A stretch of DNA of 64,000 nucleotides from positions 25,212,001 through 25,276,000 of the forward strand of contig AP031354.1 in NCBI GenBank assembly GCA_037833965.1, written 5' to 3'. The position numbers and the translations under genes were made by a program. Below the pieces are notes generated by a model. That model was not told where the DNA came from, did not search any database, and worked only from the letters and a program-made list of their open reading frames with translations. Of the stretch, positions 1 through 6,948 are shown in pieces (within the stretch, counting starts at the first letter, position 1; each line of letters starts with the position of its first letter). The DNA comes from Marchantia polymorpha subsp. ruderalis. Taxonomy: Eukaryota; Streptophyta; Marchantiopsida; Marchantiales; Marchantiaceae.

Positions 1-134
1 TCAAATTCAATATTCAAAATCTCCAGAAACGCCTTGTACACGTGCTCCTCCGCTGAAAATCGTGTCTTGACTTTGTTGATAAAGTTGATGGTCTGATCAG
101 AGGCCGAAGACCCTTCCTCCCTTGAACGCTTCAT
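1..134 (-). pseudogene. SIN3: SIN3-like PAH-domain fragment, minus strand, copy 1
   Basis: The minus strand from the ATG at 134-132 encodes [20 protein letters not shown] and then [20 protein letters not shown]. The second stretch closely resembles helices 1-2 of a paired amphipathic helix (PAH2-type) domain of the SIN3 co-repressor (known animal pattern: [20 protein letters not shown]). SIN3 is a nuclear scaffold for histone deacetylase complexes. Only about 43 residues are present, against more than 1000 in a whole SIN3, and homology stops abruptly at position 10. I therefore read it as a captured gene fragment, not a working gene. Upstream (134 to about 260) is a possible 5' leader with a GGTAAG donor-like site. 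Residue 24 is T here but R in the plus-strand copies. Confidence 0.62.
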
Positions 135-563
135 CCTCCTTCGCCCTTCAGAAACACAGCTCACTTCTATGAACACAGCTGGAACTCAGCACGAAATTGA
201 AACAAGATTTTTGAAGCGAGTCGATTGAGGAGGGAGAGCGTCTTACCTTCCCTTGCGCCCGCACAGGATCGAGACGAGCGTCAGGAGGACAGGTGGCGCG
301 TCCCTTCGCGCTATGGACCAGATGACACTACCCAAGACTTTCAAAGGCAGCAGGAACTTGGACAGCACAAAATTGAATGCAGGAACTTGGATTTTAGCAA
401 ATTGGAAGGTGAACGCGTCTTACCTTCCCCTCGCGCCCGCCGTGCCAAGAAAAACCGCTATGCTGTTGCGCTTCTGGCTGGTTGACGAGCGGAAACACGA
501 AAGGCTGGAACGAGACGAGAGGAGGAGCGAGTGCGAGACGAGCGAGAGCGCGCAGTGCCGAGC

Positions 564-579
564 GGGTTTAGGGTTTAGG
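564..579 (-). repeat. Short TTTAGGG telomere-like stretch
   Basis: About two TTTAGGG repeats lie at the inner end of the left inverted-repeat arm, 8 bases beyond the VOC stop codon. Equivalent stretches lie at 11455, 23702, 39726, 48955, 58941 and 63474. Confidence 0.75.
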
Positions 580-586
580 TATAGGG

Positions 587-1969
587 TCACTCAGAAAAGA
601 CATGAATTCCACCCCTAAAACCCCCAGGGAGAGCGGGAGGCAGGGAGGGAAGACCTGAGCCAGGCGTGCAAGCCTCCGCTCGCCCAGACCCAGGGGTCAG
701 AGGACTAATTTCAATAAACTCCAATCCATTGCCATCAGGATCGCAACAGAATATTGAGGGCACCATGCTGTGCTGGTACGGTATCCCTTCAAAAGAGAAA
801 TGAGGGTGTACGTTATAACAAAGCTTGTAGTCTGAACCACATCAAATCGTGTATATATACAACTGCAAACACATTAGAAAATTCAAGGTCAGCCTAAAAT
901 CCCAGTTTGCAACTACTCTATGCTCACCTGCTTTCTCAAGTGTTTGTCGAAGACCTTCAACATTCTTGCAGTTTAAGCATGCATGTCTGTCGAAACCACC
1001 ATGCCCAGGCCGACCGTGAACTGGATCAGGGTTGGGAACCTCCATGATATGAATACCCTCAGCTCCCAAAAGTAACCAAGCTCCTCTATACGGAAGCTCT
1101 GGTCTATCTGGACTAGTCATCAAACCTATTGGAATGAATAAAAGATGGTTAGCTATTTGATGAAAGCGGTTCGTTACTCACAGATTGCTGGAATGCATCC
1201 TTCGCTGTATTTCATTTCCTCCTATGTCTAAGACTGACATAACTGTCAAATTAAATGGTACACATACCCAAAAGTCCACAGTAAAAATCCAACGATTTCT
1301 CCAGGTTCTCGCAACGAAAGGCGACATGATTCAGCCCTTTGAACTGGACTGCAATACCCAAACGCACGTAGAATTACTTCTCAGCCATCCATGCACTAGT
1401 TGATTGAATAAGAAGAATGACATTGTTTCATGAATAGTATTCATATTGATGAATCAAATATATCTGCAAGTTTTTCCATCGATCGAGTTTGGCACCAATC
1501 TCTTTCCCTTGATAATATGGAACAAATGAATGAAAACAGACATGATTGTATGTGACTACAATAAAATTTACTTACAATTGGTCGACTGTGACAATCTACG
1601 AATGAAATTTTGCTGAAAATTTATCTAGAAATGCTGAAAATGATGACAAACTTCACAGGTGTGGAATAGAAACGTACATGAAGGAGAAACCGTGAGAGAT
1701 TTCGAGTGAACATCTGCAGGCTCTTTTGAAGATTTTGTATCTTTGAAGGTTGGAGGTGCTTCCTCTTCAGTATTTTCCATCGGCAAATTCATGAAGTCTA
1801 CACTGTTGTCGCGTTGAAATTTCTCCTCGGGTAGAGACACACCATGAACTGCCCCACGGGATCCCAGGTCATGCTCAGTGGACACAGATCCTTCTTCCGC
1901 TCTTCCTTCGTCCTTCAACATGTCCAATTCTTCAAGTTGATGGTTCTCCGCTGCTATGGCAGTTTTCAT
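587..1969 (-). CDS. VOC/glyoxalase-like protein, four exons, copy 1
   Basis: Minus-strand gene with exons 1969-1678, 1348-1268, 1125-928 and 786-587 (stop at 589-587). All introns are GT-AG, phase 1, of 329, 142 and 141 nt, giving 256 aa. The product looks like a vicinal-oxygen-chelate (glyoxalase/bleomycin-resistance fold) protein. The first beta-alpha motif begins FKGLNHVAFRCENLEKSLDF at residue 100, followed by PYRGAW at 136-141, IHIMEVPNPDP at 149-159, a second half starting DRHACL at 170, and DPDGNGLEFIEI at 206-217. H105, E153, H172 and E213 match the four metal ligands of glyoxalase I (H5, E56, H74, E122 in E. coli). Residues 1-97 form an acidic extension without a clear transit peptide. 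The last 38 or so residues come from a local repeat. The family binds metal and often acts on methylglyoxal-glutathione adducts, but the substrate here is unknown. The ATG is the first in frame upstream of the domain. Confidence 0.85.
625..700 (-). repeat. C-rich repeat copy forming the VOC C-terminal tail
   Basis: On the minus strand this segment matches the C-rich repeats at 2020-2120 and 2410-2510 (shared CCCCTGGGTCTGGGCGA, AGGCTT and CAGGTCTTCCCTCCCT). It lies in frame in exon 4 and encodes a Gly/Pro-rich tail after residue 219. It and the copies upstream of the gene are inverted relative to each other, so the gene is bracketed by this small repeat as well. Confidence 0.75.
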
Positions 1970-1999
1970 GAGTTTTTATGTGACAGTGGAATGAGGTAT

Positions 2000-2662
2000 G
2001 AGGTAGCTGATCCCTGCCCCTGCCCCTGGGTCTGGGCGAACGCAGGCTTCCAGGCCTTCCTCACTTCCTCCCTTCTTCCCTGCCTCCCGCTTGCACGCCT
2101 GCTCAGGTCTTCCCTCCCTCCCTCCCTCCCGAGCCCCCTCCTGGCATTTCGCCCCTCTTCCTTACGACCGAAATCGAAACACGCCCACTCCGCCTCTCGC
2201 TTTTCTCTCCTGCGCCCCTCCTCCCTGCTCCCGGATCGGACCCTCCTCACAAACGACAGCAAAGAGACAGTGGCAGACGGCGCTTGTAACTCAGGTGACT
2301 ACTGGAACAGAATGGACGACTGGACCCTGATGCGGCTGAACTGCACCTCACCCCATATATATAGGTCGTCTATGCTACGTCCTCCGAATGAGGTAGCTGA
2401 TCCCTGCCCTGCCCCTGGGTCTGGTCGAGCGCAGGCTTCCAGGCCTTTACTCACTTCCTCCCTTCTTCCCTGCCTCCCGCTTGCACGTCTTCCTTCCCTG
2501 ACTCCCGCTCCCCCCCCCCTCCTCACTAAAGGCTCAACACTTTTTGGGGGAACGCGAGGGAGCTGATCCCTGCCCCTGCCCCCCGCTGCCTCCCGCGCAT
2601 CGCTCACTTCCTGCCTCCCGCTTGCATGCCTGGCGCAGGTGTTCCCTCCCTGCCTCCCGCTC
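2000..2662. repeat. C-rich direct repeats upstream of the VOC gene
   Basis: Three related C/T-rich segments begin with GAGGTAGCTGATCCCTGCC or a close variant at about 2000, 2390 and 2556. Each continues with runs of CTTCCCTGCCTCCCGCTTGC. The zone would hold the 5' leader and promoter of the minus-strand VOC gene. A poly-C run near 2510 differs in length between units. Equivalents lie at 12891-13554, 25138-25801, 41162-41800, 50391-51055 and 60377-61041. Long frames across it on either strand are compositional (Pro/Leu/Ser-rich or Arg/Gly-rich) and I do not call them genes. Confidence 0.75.
2355..2363 (-). promoter_or_regulatory. Candidate TATA box of the VOC gene
   Basis: ATATATATA in a GC-rich setting, about 390 bp upstream of the VOC ATG. 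Read on the minus strand it is CCTATATATATGGGG. It is conserved at 13246, 25493, 41517, 50746 and 60732. It fits a core promoter with a long leader, but no transcript data support this. Confidence 0.4.
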
Positions 2663-2760
2663 AATGATGTGAAAACAAACAGAACACAATTCATTTCATT
2701 TTAGCTCATTGACGATGTCTTCATTCAGTGGCCAGTCACGGTCCCACGATTCTTGACTGA
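2660..2760 (+). repeat. Detached piece of the SRA-fragment downstream region
   Basis: This segment (GATGTGAAAACAAACAGAAC onward, through the GTCTTCATTCAGTGGCCAGT stretch) matches 7095-7190, which lies just downstream of the SRA/YDG fragment. It joins the C-rich zone to the telomeric block. Equivalents are at about 13557, 25804, 41805, 51058 and 61044. The unit 5 copy lacks about 10 bases (TTTTAGCTCA). Confidence 0.7.
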
Positions 2761-2859
2761 CTAGTGACTGACCCCACGGTTTATTTCCCATGAAAATTTG
2801 ATAACTCGATTCTTGACTGACCGTCAGTCGTTAGTCGAGTTCATATCCTTCCTCAGTGA

Positions 2860-2883
2860 CCCTAAACCCTAAACCCTAAACCC
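2860..2883 (+). repeat. Interstitial telomeric block (CCCTAAA)3
   Basis: Three perfect CCCTAAA repeats plus CCC. They are preceded by TTCATATCCTTCCTCAGTGA and followed by GCTCGCCACCGCGCGCTCT. The same flanks recur at every plus-oriented telomeric block, so the block belongs to a repeated junction module and is not a random telomere insertion. Confidence 0.85.
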
Positions 2884-2954
2884 GCTCGCCACCGCGCGCT
2901 CTCCCTGTGTTGATCAGCTCTCTGGAGAAAAAGATGATATGGACGAGGGAGGGG

Positions 2955-3220
2955 TCGAGTTTTTATTTATTACTTTATGTTTTTATATATTTTTGTATTA
3001 TTACTTCATGCTTTTTATATGTCTACTTATTAATTACTTTATGTTTTTATATGTTTAATTTATATATATTATTATTTATTTCTTTATGGATTTATTGCTG
3101 ATATGTGTATATACTGATTTCTTTATGGATTTCTTTTAATAATATATATAAAAAAATTAACTAAAAAATACATTTATATATATAAATCTATCTTTTACAA
3201 TATATTTTATATATATATTA
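2955..3220. other. AT-rich stretch, no gene
   Basis: Made of TTTATT/TATATA words with no conserved frame. It ends at a 5S-like remnant. A second AT-rich stretch of similar words in opposite orientation lies at 3475-3745. Equivalents are at 13847-14112, 26094-26359 and 42092-42357. Units 5 and 6 lack it. Confidence 0.7.
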
Positions 3221-3221
3221 T

Positions 3222-3264
3222 GTCTGGGACGGGTGACCTCCACTCCGTGGAACTTCCGCAAATC
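3222..3264 (+). pseudogene. 5S-like 3' remnant (box C)
   Basis: GTCTGGGACGGGTGACCTCC corresponds to 5S box C (GGATGGGTGACCTCC) and is followed by the element's 3' end ACTTCCGCAAATC. The 5' two-thirds of the element is absent. Equivalents are 14114-14156, 26361-26403 and 42359-42401. Confidence 0.7.
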
Positions 3265-3302
3265 AAACATTAAAATGTTCCTAAAGTCGGGTCAGCAGGT
3301 AA

Positions 3303-3371
3303 AAGGTACGATGTCAACAGTATGAGGTACGGAGGGTATGCGACCTTGGCCCCTCGTACTATCCGAGGTAA
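3303..3371 (+). repeat. Single decayed 69-bp repeat monomer
   Basis: It contains GGTACGATGTCAACAGTATG and GCGACCTTGGCCCCTCGTAC, the hallmarks of the 69-bp tandem repeat seen in full at 6117-6429. It lies just after the 5S-like remnant, the same order as at 5908-6429, so it looks like a shrunken copy of that segment. Equivalents are 14195-14263, 26442-26510 and 42440-42508. Confidence 0.75.
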
Positions 3372-3752
3372 TAATCTGGCGCTGCCCCTGGCGCATTGGG
3401 CGCATTTCTTGGAGTTCGGCAGTCTCCTTGTTCGAATGCGAGGGAGGAAAGGGGGAAAGAGATGTATCCGAAACATAGAAAACCATGAAGTAATAAATAA
3501 GTAAACATATAAAAACATAAAGTAATAAATAAAAAAACAAAAGGCAATAAATAAAAACCAGAAAAAAACATAAAGTTATAAATAAAAAACATATTAAAAC
3601 ATAAATTTAAAAATATAAAAATATATAAAAACATAAAGTAAGGAAAAAACATGTCGGAGGATAAAATAATAAATAATTAAACATAGAAAACCATAAAGTA
3701 ATCAATAAGTAAACATATAAATTCATAAAGTAATAAATAAAAACTCGACTGA

Positions 3753-3809
3753 CGACTGACGGTCTGACTGCGGACTGACGGGGTCAGTCCGCAGTCAGAC
3801 CGTCAGTCG
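3753..3809. repeat. Perfect palindrome, 27-bp arms
   Basis: The arm CGACTGACGGTCTGACTGCG... (3753-3779) is exactly reverse-complementary to 3783-3809, with a GGG spacer. It lies immediately outside the right inverted-repeat arm and before a CTCAGTGACCCT telomere-junction motif. Confidence 0.95.
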
Positions 3810-4282
3810 TGTTCATGTCTTTCCTCAGTGACCCTCTATCTTAACCCTTAACCCGCTCGGCACTGCGCGCTCTCGCTCGTCTCGCACTCGCTCCTCCTCT
3901 CGACTCGTTCCAGCCTTTCGTGTTTCCGCTCGTCGACCAGCCAGAAGCGCAACAGCATAGCGGTTTTTCCGGGCACGGCGGGCGCAAGGGAAAGGTAAGA
4001 CGCGCTCATCTTCCAATTTGCTAAAATCCAAGTTCCTGCATTCAATTTTGTGCTGTCCAAGTTCCTGCTGCCTTTGAAAGTCTTGGGTAGTGTCATCTGC
4101 TCCATAGCGCGAAGGGACGCCCCACCTGTCCTCCTGACGCTCGTCTCGATCCTGTGCGGGCGCAAGGGGAGGTAAGACGCTCTCCCTCCTCAATCGACTC
4201 GCTTCAGAAATCTTGTTTCAATTTCGTACTGGTTCCAGCTGTGTTCATAGAAGTGAGCTGTGTTTCTGAAGGGCGAAGGAGG

Positions 4283-4543
4283 ATGAAGCGGTCGAGGGAG
4301 GAAGGGTCTTCGGCCTCTGATCAGACCATCAACTTTATCAACAAAGTCAAGAGACGATTTTCAGCGGAGGAGCACGTGTACAAGGCGTTTCTGGAGATTT
4401 TGAATATGTACCGAAAAGGCTTTTCAATTACTTCTTTCGCAGACAGTGCAAACCCATTCTCCAATCTACCCGCCCACCTCCTCCAGAAGCGCACCAGCCA
4501 GTCTTCTTCTTCTTCTTCTTCTTCTTCTTCCTTGAAGCCCTAG
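4283..4543 (+). pseudogene. SIN3: SIN3-like PAH-domain fragment, plus strand, copy 1
   Basis: The frame starts at ATG 4283 and encodes 86 residues. Residues 14-44 read as PAH helices 1-2 with [20 protein letters not shown], followed by NMYRKG, six residues beyond where the minus-strand copies break. After that the match to PAH domains fades and the frame ends in a poly-Ser run encoded by a (TCT)n microsatellite. The leader upstream (3829-4282) is the inverted counterpart of the one at 135-589. I read it as a truncated gene copy. A short expressed PAH peptide cannot be excluded. Confidence 0.6.
4502..4530 (+). repeat. (TCT)n microsatellite
   Basis: About ten TCT units. Another TCT run lies at 4682-4708 and a GAA run at 4839-4858. 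The flanking TTCCTTGAAGCCCTAGTGCT is repeated after both TCT runs, showing a local direct duplication. Run lengths differ by one unit in unit 4. Confidence 0.85.
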
Positions 4544-4614
4544 TGCTCTTACCCTCTAAACCTCCATCCCTGCTGTTGTCCTTCTCTTCAAGTGTTTTCT
4601 GCGTTTCTTCGAAC

Positions 4615-4925
4615 AAATTCCTGTCATCAATCAAAGCCATCTCATAGGGATGGTCTACCGCTTCGATACCAGGTATGCCAGTCTTCTTCTTCTTCTTCTT
4701 CTTCTTCATTCTTCCTTGAAGCCCTAGTGCTCTCACCGTCTAAACCTCCATCCCTACTGTTGTCCTCAATGACTTGTGAGCCTGCACCTGCTTGTCAACC
4801 TACTCCATACTTCTCAGGGGCCAATTTTTTGTCACCAGGAAGAAGAAGAAGAAGAAGACTGGCATATTCGGTATCGAAGCGGTAGACCATCCCAATGAGA
4901 TGGCTTTGATTGATGACAGGAATTT
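4615..4925. repeat. Fold-back element with TCT/GAA arms
   Basis: The left arm (about 4615-4715: CTGTCATCAATCAAAGCCAT, GGTCTACCGCTTCGATACC, then TCT repeats) is the near-perfect reverse complement of the right arm (about 4838-4925). A loop of about 120 bp separates them. On the minus strand the arm could encode IEAVDHPYEMALIDDRN, which I do not recognise. It may be another captured exon piece. Equivalents are at 15507-15817, 27754-28064 and 43752-44062. Confidence 0.75.
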
Positions 4926-4966
4926 GGGAATAGGGTAGCAGGAGCACAGCAGCGGCAGCAGCAGTA

Positions 4967-5001
4967 GGCATACCAGCCCTGATGTGATCGAATCATGGCG
5001 C
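4967..5001 (-). pseudogene. Truncated 5S-like element (5' part only)
   Basis: This stretch (GGCATACCAGCCCTGATGTG...) matches the 5' part of the minus-strand 5S-like element at 8292-8414. It shares the downstream plus-strand context ATTTTGTTATCTT..CCTATGA followed by A-rich DNA. The box A to box C part is missing and is replaced by GGGTAGCAGGAGCACAGCAG. Equivalents start at 9689, 15859, 21867, 28106, 37891, 44104, 47264, 51793, 57250 and 61784. Confidence 0.55.
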
Positions 5002-5900
5002 ATTTTGTTATCTTTTCCTATGACAATCACTCGCATGAGAGATGAAGGAATAAGAAATGAAATAAAAAAATAAAACCAATGAATCAAATGGATAAAAAAC
5101 AAACTTGAATAAAAAGACAAAACTAAAGACTCTGAAGAATGATCTGAACAGTTGATCTTTGAGCCAATGTTGAGATTATTTTTTTTAATCATAAATGATC
5201 ATGGATAGATAAATATGACTCTGAAGTATGATCTGAACCGTTGATCTTTGTATCAATGTTGGGATTTCTCTTCGATTCTAAATAATCATGGATAGAAACA
5301 GAAACATTTAGAATTAAGCAATCAGGTTAGAAATTATAATTTATAATGCACTTTTTTTTCTATTTTAAAAATGATACTCATGCAATAAATTTGCATCTTT
5401 TTGAATAGACTTGGCTATAGAATCCTGCAAGAATTGAGCCCAAGATAATCTGGAGTTATGAAAATTTGATAACTCTATTCTTGACTGACCGTCAGTCGTT
5501 AGTCGAGTTCATATCCTTCCTCAGTGACTCTAATCGATAGAAGAGTGGCCTTAGGTATTTATTTTTAATATGTTAACTTAGTTATTTCTTCATGGATTCA
5601 GTTTCTATGTCTTTCTTTCTTTATATCTTCTGTAATCATTTCTTCACGATTTCGATTAATTTTTTATGTCACTGTTTCCCTACATTTTCGTAATTATATT
5701 TATTTTAATGCAATCATTTCTGTACATTTGACTGATTGAATATTTTCTGAAATTTTCTCTTTAGATTTTACTTTTTTATTTTTCATGGAATTGTTTTTTA
5801 ATGTGCTTGTTTCTTTCGGAATATGTGATTATATATTTATTATTTTTTTAATTATCTCATGATAATTAAGGAAATAAGATAACAAAACCCCCTGGAACCC
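5002..5900. other. AT-rich spacer with short dispersed repeats, no gene
   Basis: It holds two tandem-like copies of a segment of about 90 bp. They share ATGATCTGAAC.GTTGATCTTT, CAATGTTG.GATT and AATGATCATGGATAGA, starting near 5130 and 5225. A GACTGACCGTCAGTC-containing module follows at 5480-5527, then T-rich DNA up to the 5S-like element. Related spacers are at 15894-16790, 28141-29040, 44139-45035, 51828-52735 and 61819-62640. No conserved frame is seen. Confidence 0.7.
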
Positions 5901-5907
5901 TTTCATC

Positions 5908-6032
5908 GACGTGATGTCCATCACGTCCGGACTGGTGTAACCCAGATCCGATAAGACCGCTGCGGTTAAGCGCCCTTGGTTGGGAAGAGGTCTGGGATGG
6001 GTGACCTCCACTCCGTGGAACTTCCGCAGATC
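5908..6032 (+). pseudogene. 5S rRNA-like element, type alpha, copy 1
   Basis: The interior matches a 5S rRNA gene from about base 25 onward: CAGATCC.ATAAGACC, box A-like GGTTAAGCGCCCTTGG and box C TCTGGGATGGGTGACCTCC. The normal 5' stem strand is not recognisable. In its place is a perfect 9-bp-arm hairpin, GACGTGATG/CATCACGTC. The 3' end does not pair with the 5' end as in a real 5S and no T-run terminator follows directly. It is best read as a 5S-derived repeat (5S-type SINE or pseudogene), probably not ribosomal. The 69-bp repeat lies about 80 bp downstream. Confidence 0.65.
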
Positions 6033-6116
6033 ATAAAGATGAAAAAGTTCCTAAACTCCTATATATTTTTTTGTTTTTTTTAAATTTTTTTTAATTTTAT
6101 AAGAGGGGTCGATTCT

Positions 6117-6429
6117 ATGAATGCGACCGTGGCCACTCGGACCCTCGTACATACGAGGTACGATGTCAACAGTACGAGGTACGGAGGATATGCGACCGTG
6201 GCCCCTCGGACCCTCGTACATACGAGGTACGATGTCAGCAGTACGAGGTACGGAGGATATGCGACCGTGGCCCCTCGGACCCTCGTACATACGAGGTACG
6301 ATGTCAGCAGTACGAGGTACGGAGGATATGCGACCGTGGCCCCTCGGACCCTCGTCCATACGAGGAACGATGTCAGCAGTACGCGGTACGGAGGATATGC
6401 GACCTTGGCCCCTCGTACTATACGAGGTA
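6117..6429 (+). repeat. 69-bp tandem repeat, about 4.5 copies
   Basis: The monomer contains GTACGATGTCAGCAGTACG, AGGTACGGAGGATATGCGAC and CGTGGCCCCTCGGACCCTCG. Because 69 is a multiple of three and the monomer lacks stops in several frames, 23-residue peptide repeats stay open on both strands (for example MRPWPLGPSYIRGTMSTVRG on plus). Copy number differs between units: 4.5, 4.5, 2.5, 4.5 and 6.4. I read this as a VNTR rather than a protein gene. Confidence 0.93.
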
Positions 6430-6565
6430 AAAATCGTTTTGAATAGACTTGGCTATAGAATCCTGCAAGAATTGAGCCCAAGAAAATCTGGAGTTATGAA
6501 AATTTGATAACACGATTCTCGACTGACCGTCAGTCGTTAGTCGAGTTCATATCCTTCCTCAGTGA

Positions 6566-6589
6566 CCCTGAACCCTAAACCCTAAACCC
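6566..6589 (+). repeat. Interstitial telomeric block, one variant repeat
   Basis: CCCTGAA followed by two CCCTAAA and CCC, with the same flanks as the block at 2860. It precedes the SRA fragment. Equivalents are 17458-17481 and 29569-29592. Confidence 0.8.
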
Positions 6590-6734
6590 GCTCGCCACCG
6601 CGCGCTCTCTCTGTGTTGATAATCTCTCTGGAGAAAAAGATGATATGGACGAGGGAGACAACATTTTTTATTGCGGTGAGGGAGGGGTCGTTAGGCGCGA
6701 TGACGGTGTTGTCCTCCCACGAGCTTTTGATCCT

Positions 6735-6769
6735 CTGTTACTTCGGTGCTGCGAACACCGAAGTTACAG
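6735..6769. repeat. Stem-loop at the 5' edge of the SRA fragment
   Basis: Arms CTGTTACTTCGGTG and CACCGAAGTTACAG (one mismatch) around the loop CTGCGAA. Equivalents are 17627-17661, 29738-29772 and 45872-45906. The copy at 53698-53732 has perfect 14-bp arms. Confidence 0.85.
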
Positions 6770-6948
6770 AAGATGAAAAGCTAGCGGGAGGAAATCTTGC
6801 TTTGAAGAATTCTGCTGAGCTCGGACGATCAGTCCGAGTCGTTCGGAAGCACAAGGATTCCTTCCTTCGATCCAAATTCTTCTACAGCTATGACGGTATG
6901 TATAAAGTGAGAAGATTTTACAGCGAGCGAAAGAAGGGAGTTTGTTAG
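6769..6948 (+). pseudogene. SRA/YDG-domain fragment, copy 1
   Basis: The open frame reads EDEKLAGGNLALKNSAELGR, then SVRVVRKHKDSF, then SYDGMYKVRRFYSERKKG. This is the pattern of the central SRA (SET- and RING-associated, YDG) domain, as in UHRF1 (DQKLTNTNRALAL, PVRVVRN, RYDGIYKV, YWPEKGKSGF) and plant SUVH proteins. That domain reads methylated or hemimethylated cytosine in the nucleus. About 60 residues are present of a domain of about 150. The frame then stops, and the likely continuation (EFVTFFRFDLSSRRK, like GFLVWRYLLRRD) is in another frame at 6954-7000. It is therefore a broken partial gene copy. An AG just before 6770 could be an old splice acceptor. Confidence 0.6.

Larger units (their letters stand above)
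10..4407. repeat. 579-bp inverted repeat pair flanking the VOC cassette, unit 1
   Basis: The left arm at 10-589 and the right arm at 3829-4407 are near-identical reverse complements. Both run from the SIN3-like fragment through its upstream GC-rich leader to a telomere-like stretch at the inner end. They enclose about 3.2 kb holding the VOC gene, the C-rich zone, the main telomeric block and AT-rich DNA. The arms differ by scattered substitutions and small indels (for example GTGCTGAGTTCC against GTACTGGTTCC on the SIN3-sense strand). The structure could form a very large hairpin. Whether it arose as a transposon-like end, by inverted duplication or by telomere fusion is not decided by the sequence. 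Confidence 0.88.

Noticed and set aside
1844-2566. 240-codon plus-strand frame (Pro/Leu/Ser-rich end)
   Set aside because: Its first part is antisense to VOC exon 1 and its second part is translated C-rich repeat. No domain is recognisable.
4428-4736. Lys-rich minus-strand frame with poly-K
   Set aside because: The lysine runs are just the TCT microsatellites read in antisense. Only the middle part is worth a search, and it is listed as a finding.
6117-6446. Possible repeat protein encoded by the 69-bp array
   Set aside because: Open frames in several phases and both strands with free copy-number change point to a VNTR. No independent evidence for translation.
6895-6926. A 28-nt intron (GTATGT...TTTTACAG) inside the SRA fragment
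   Set aside because: It would remove the conserved MYKV of YDGMYKV and is much shorter than the VOC introns (141-329 nt).
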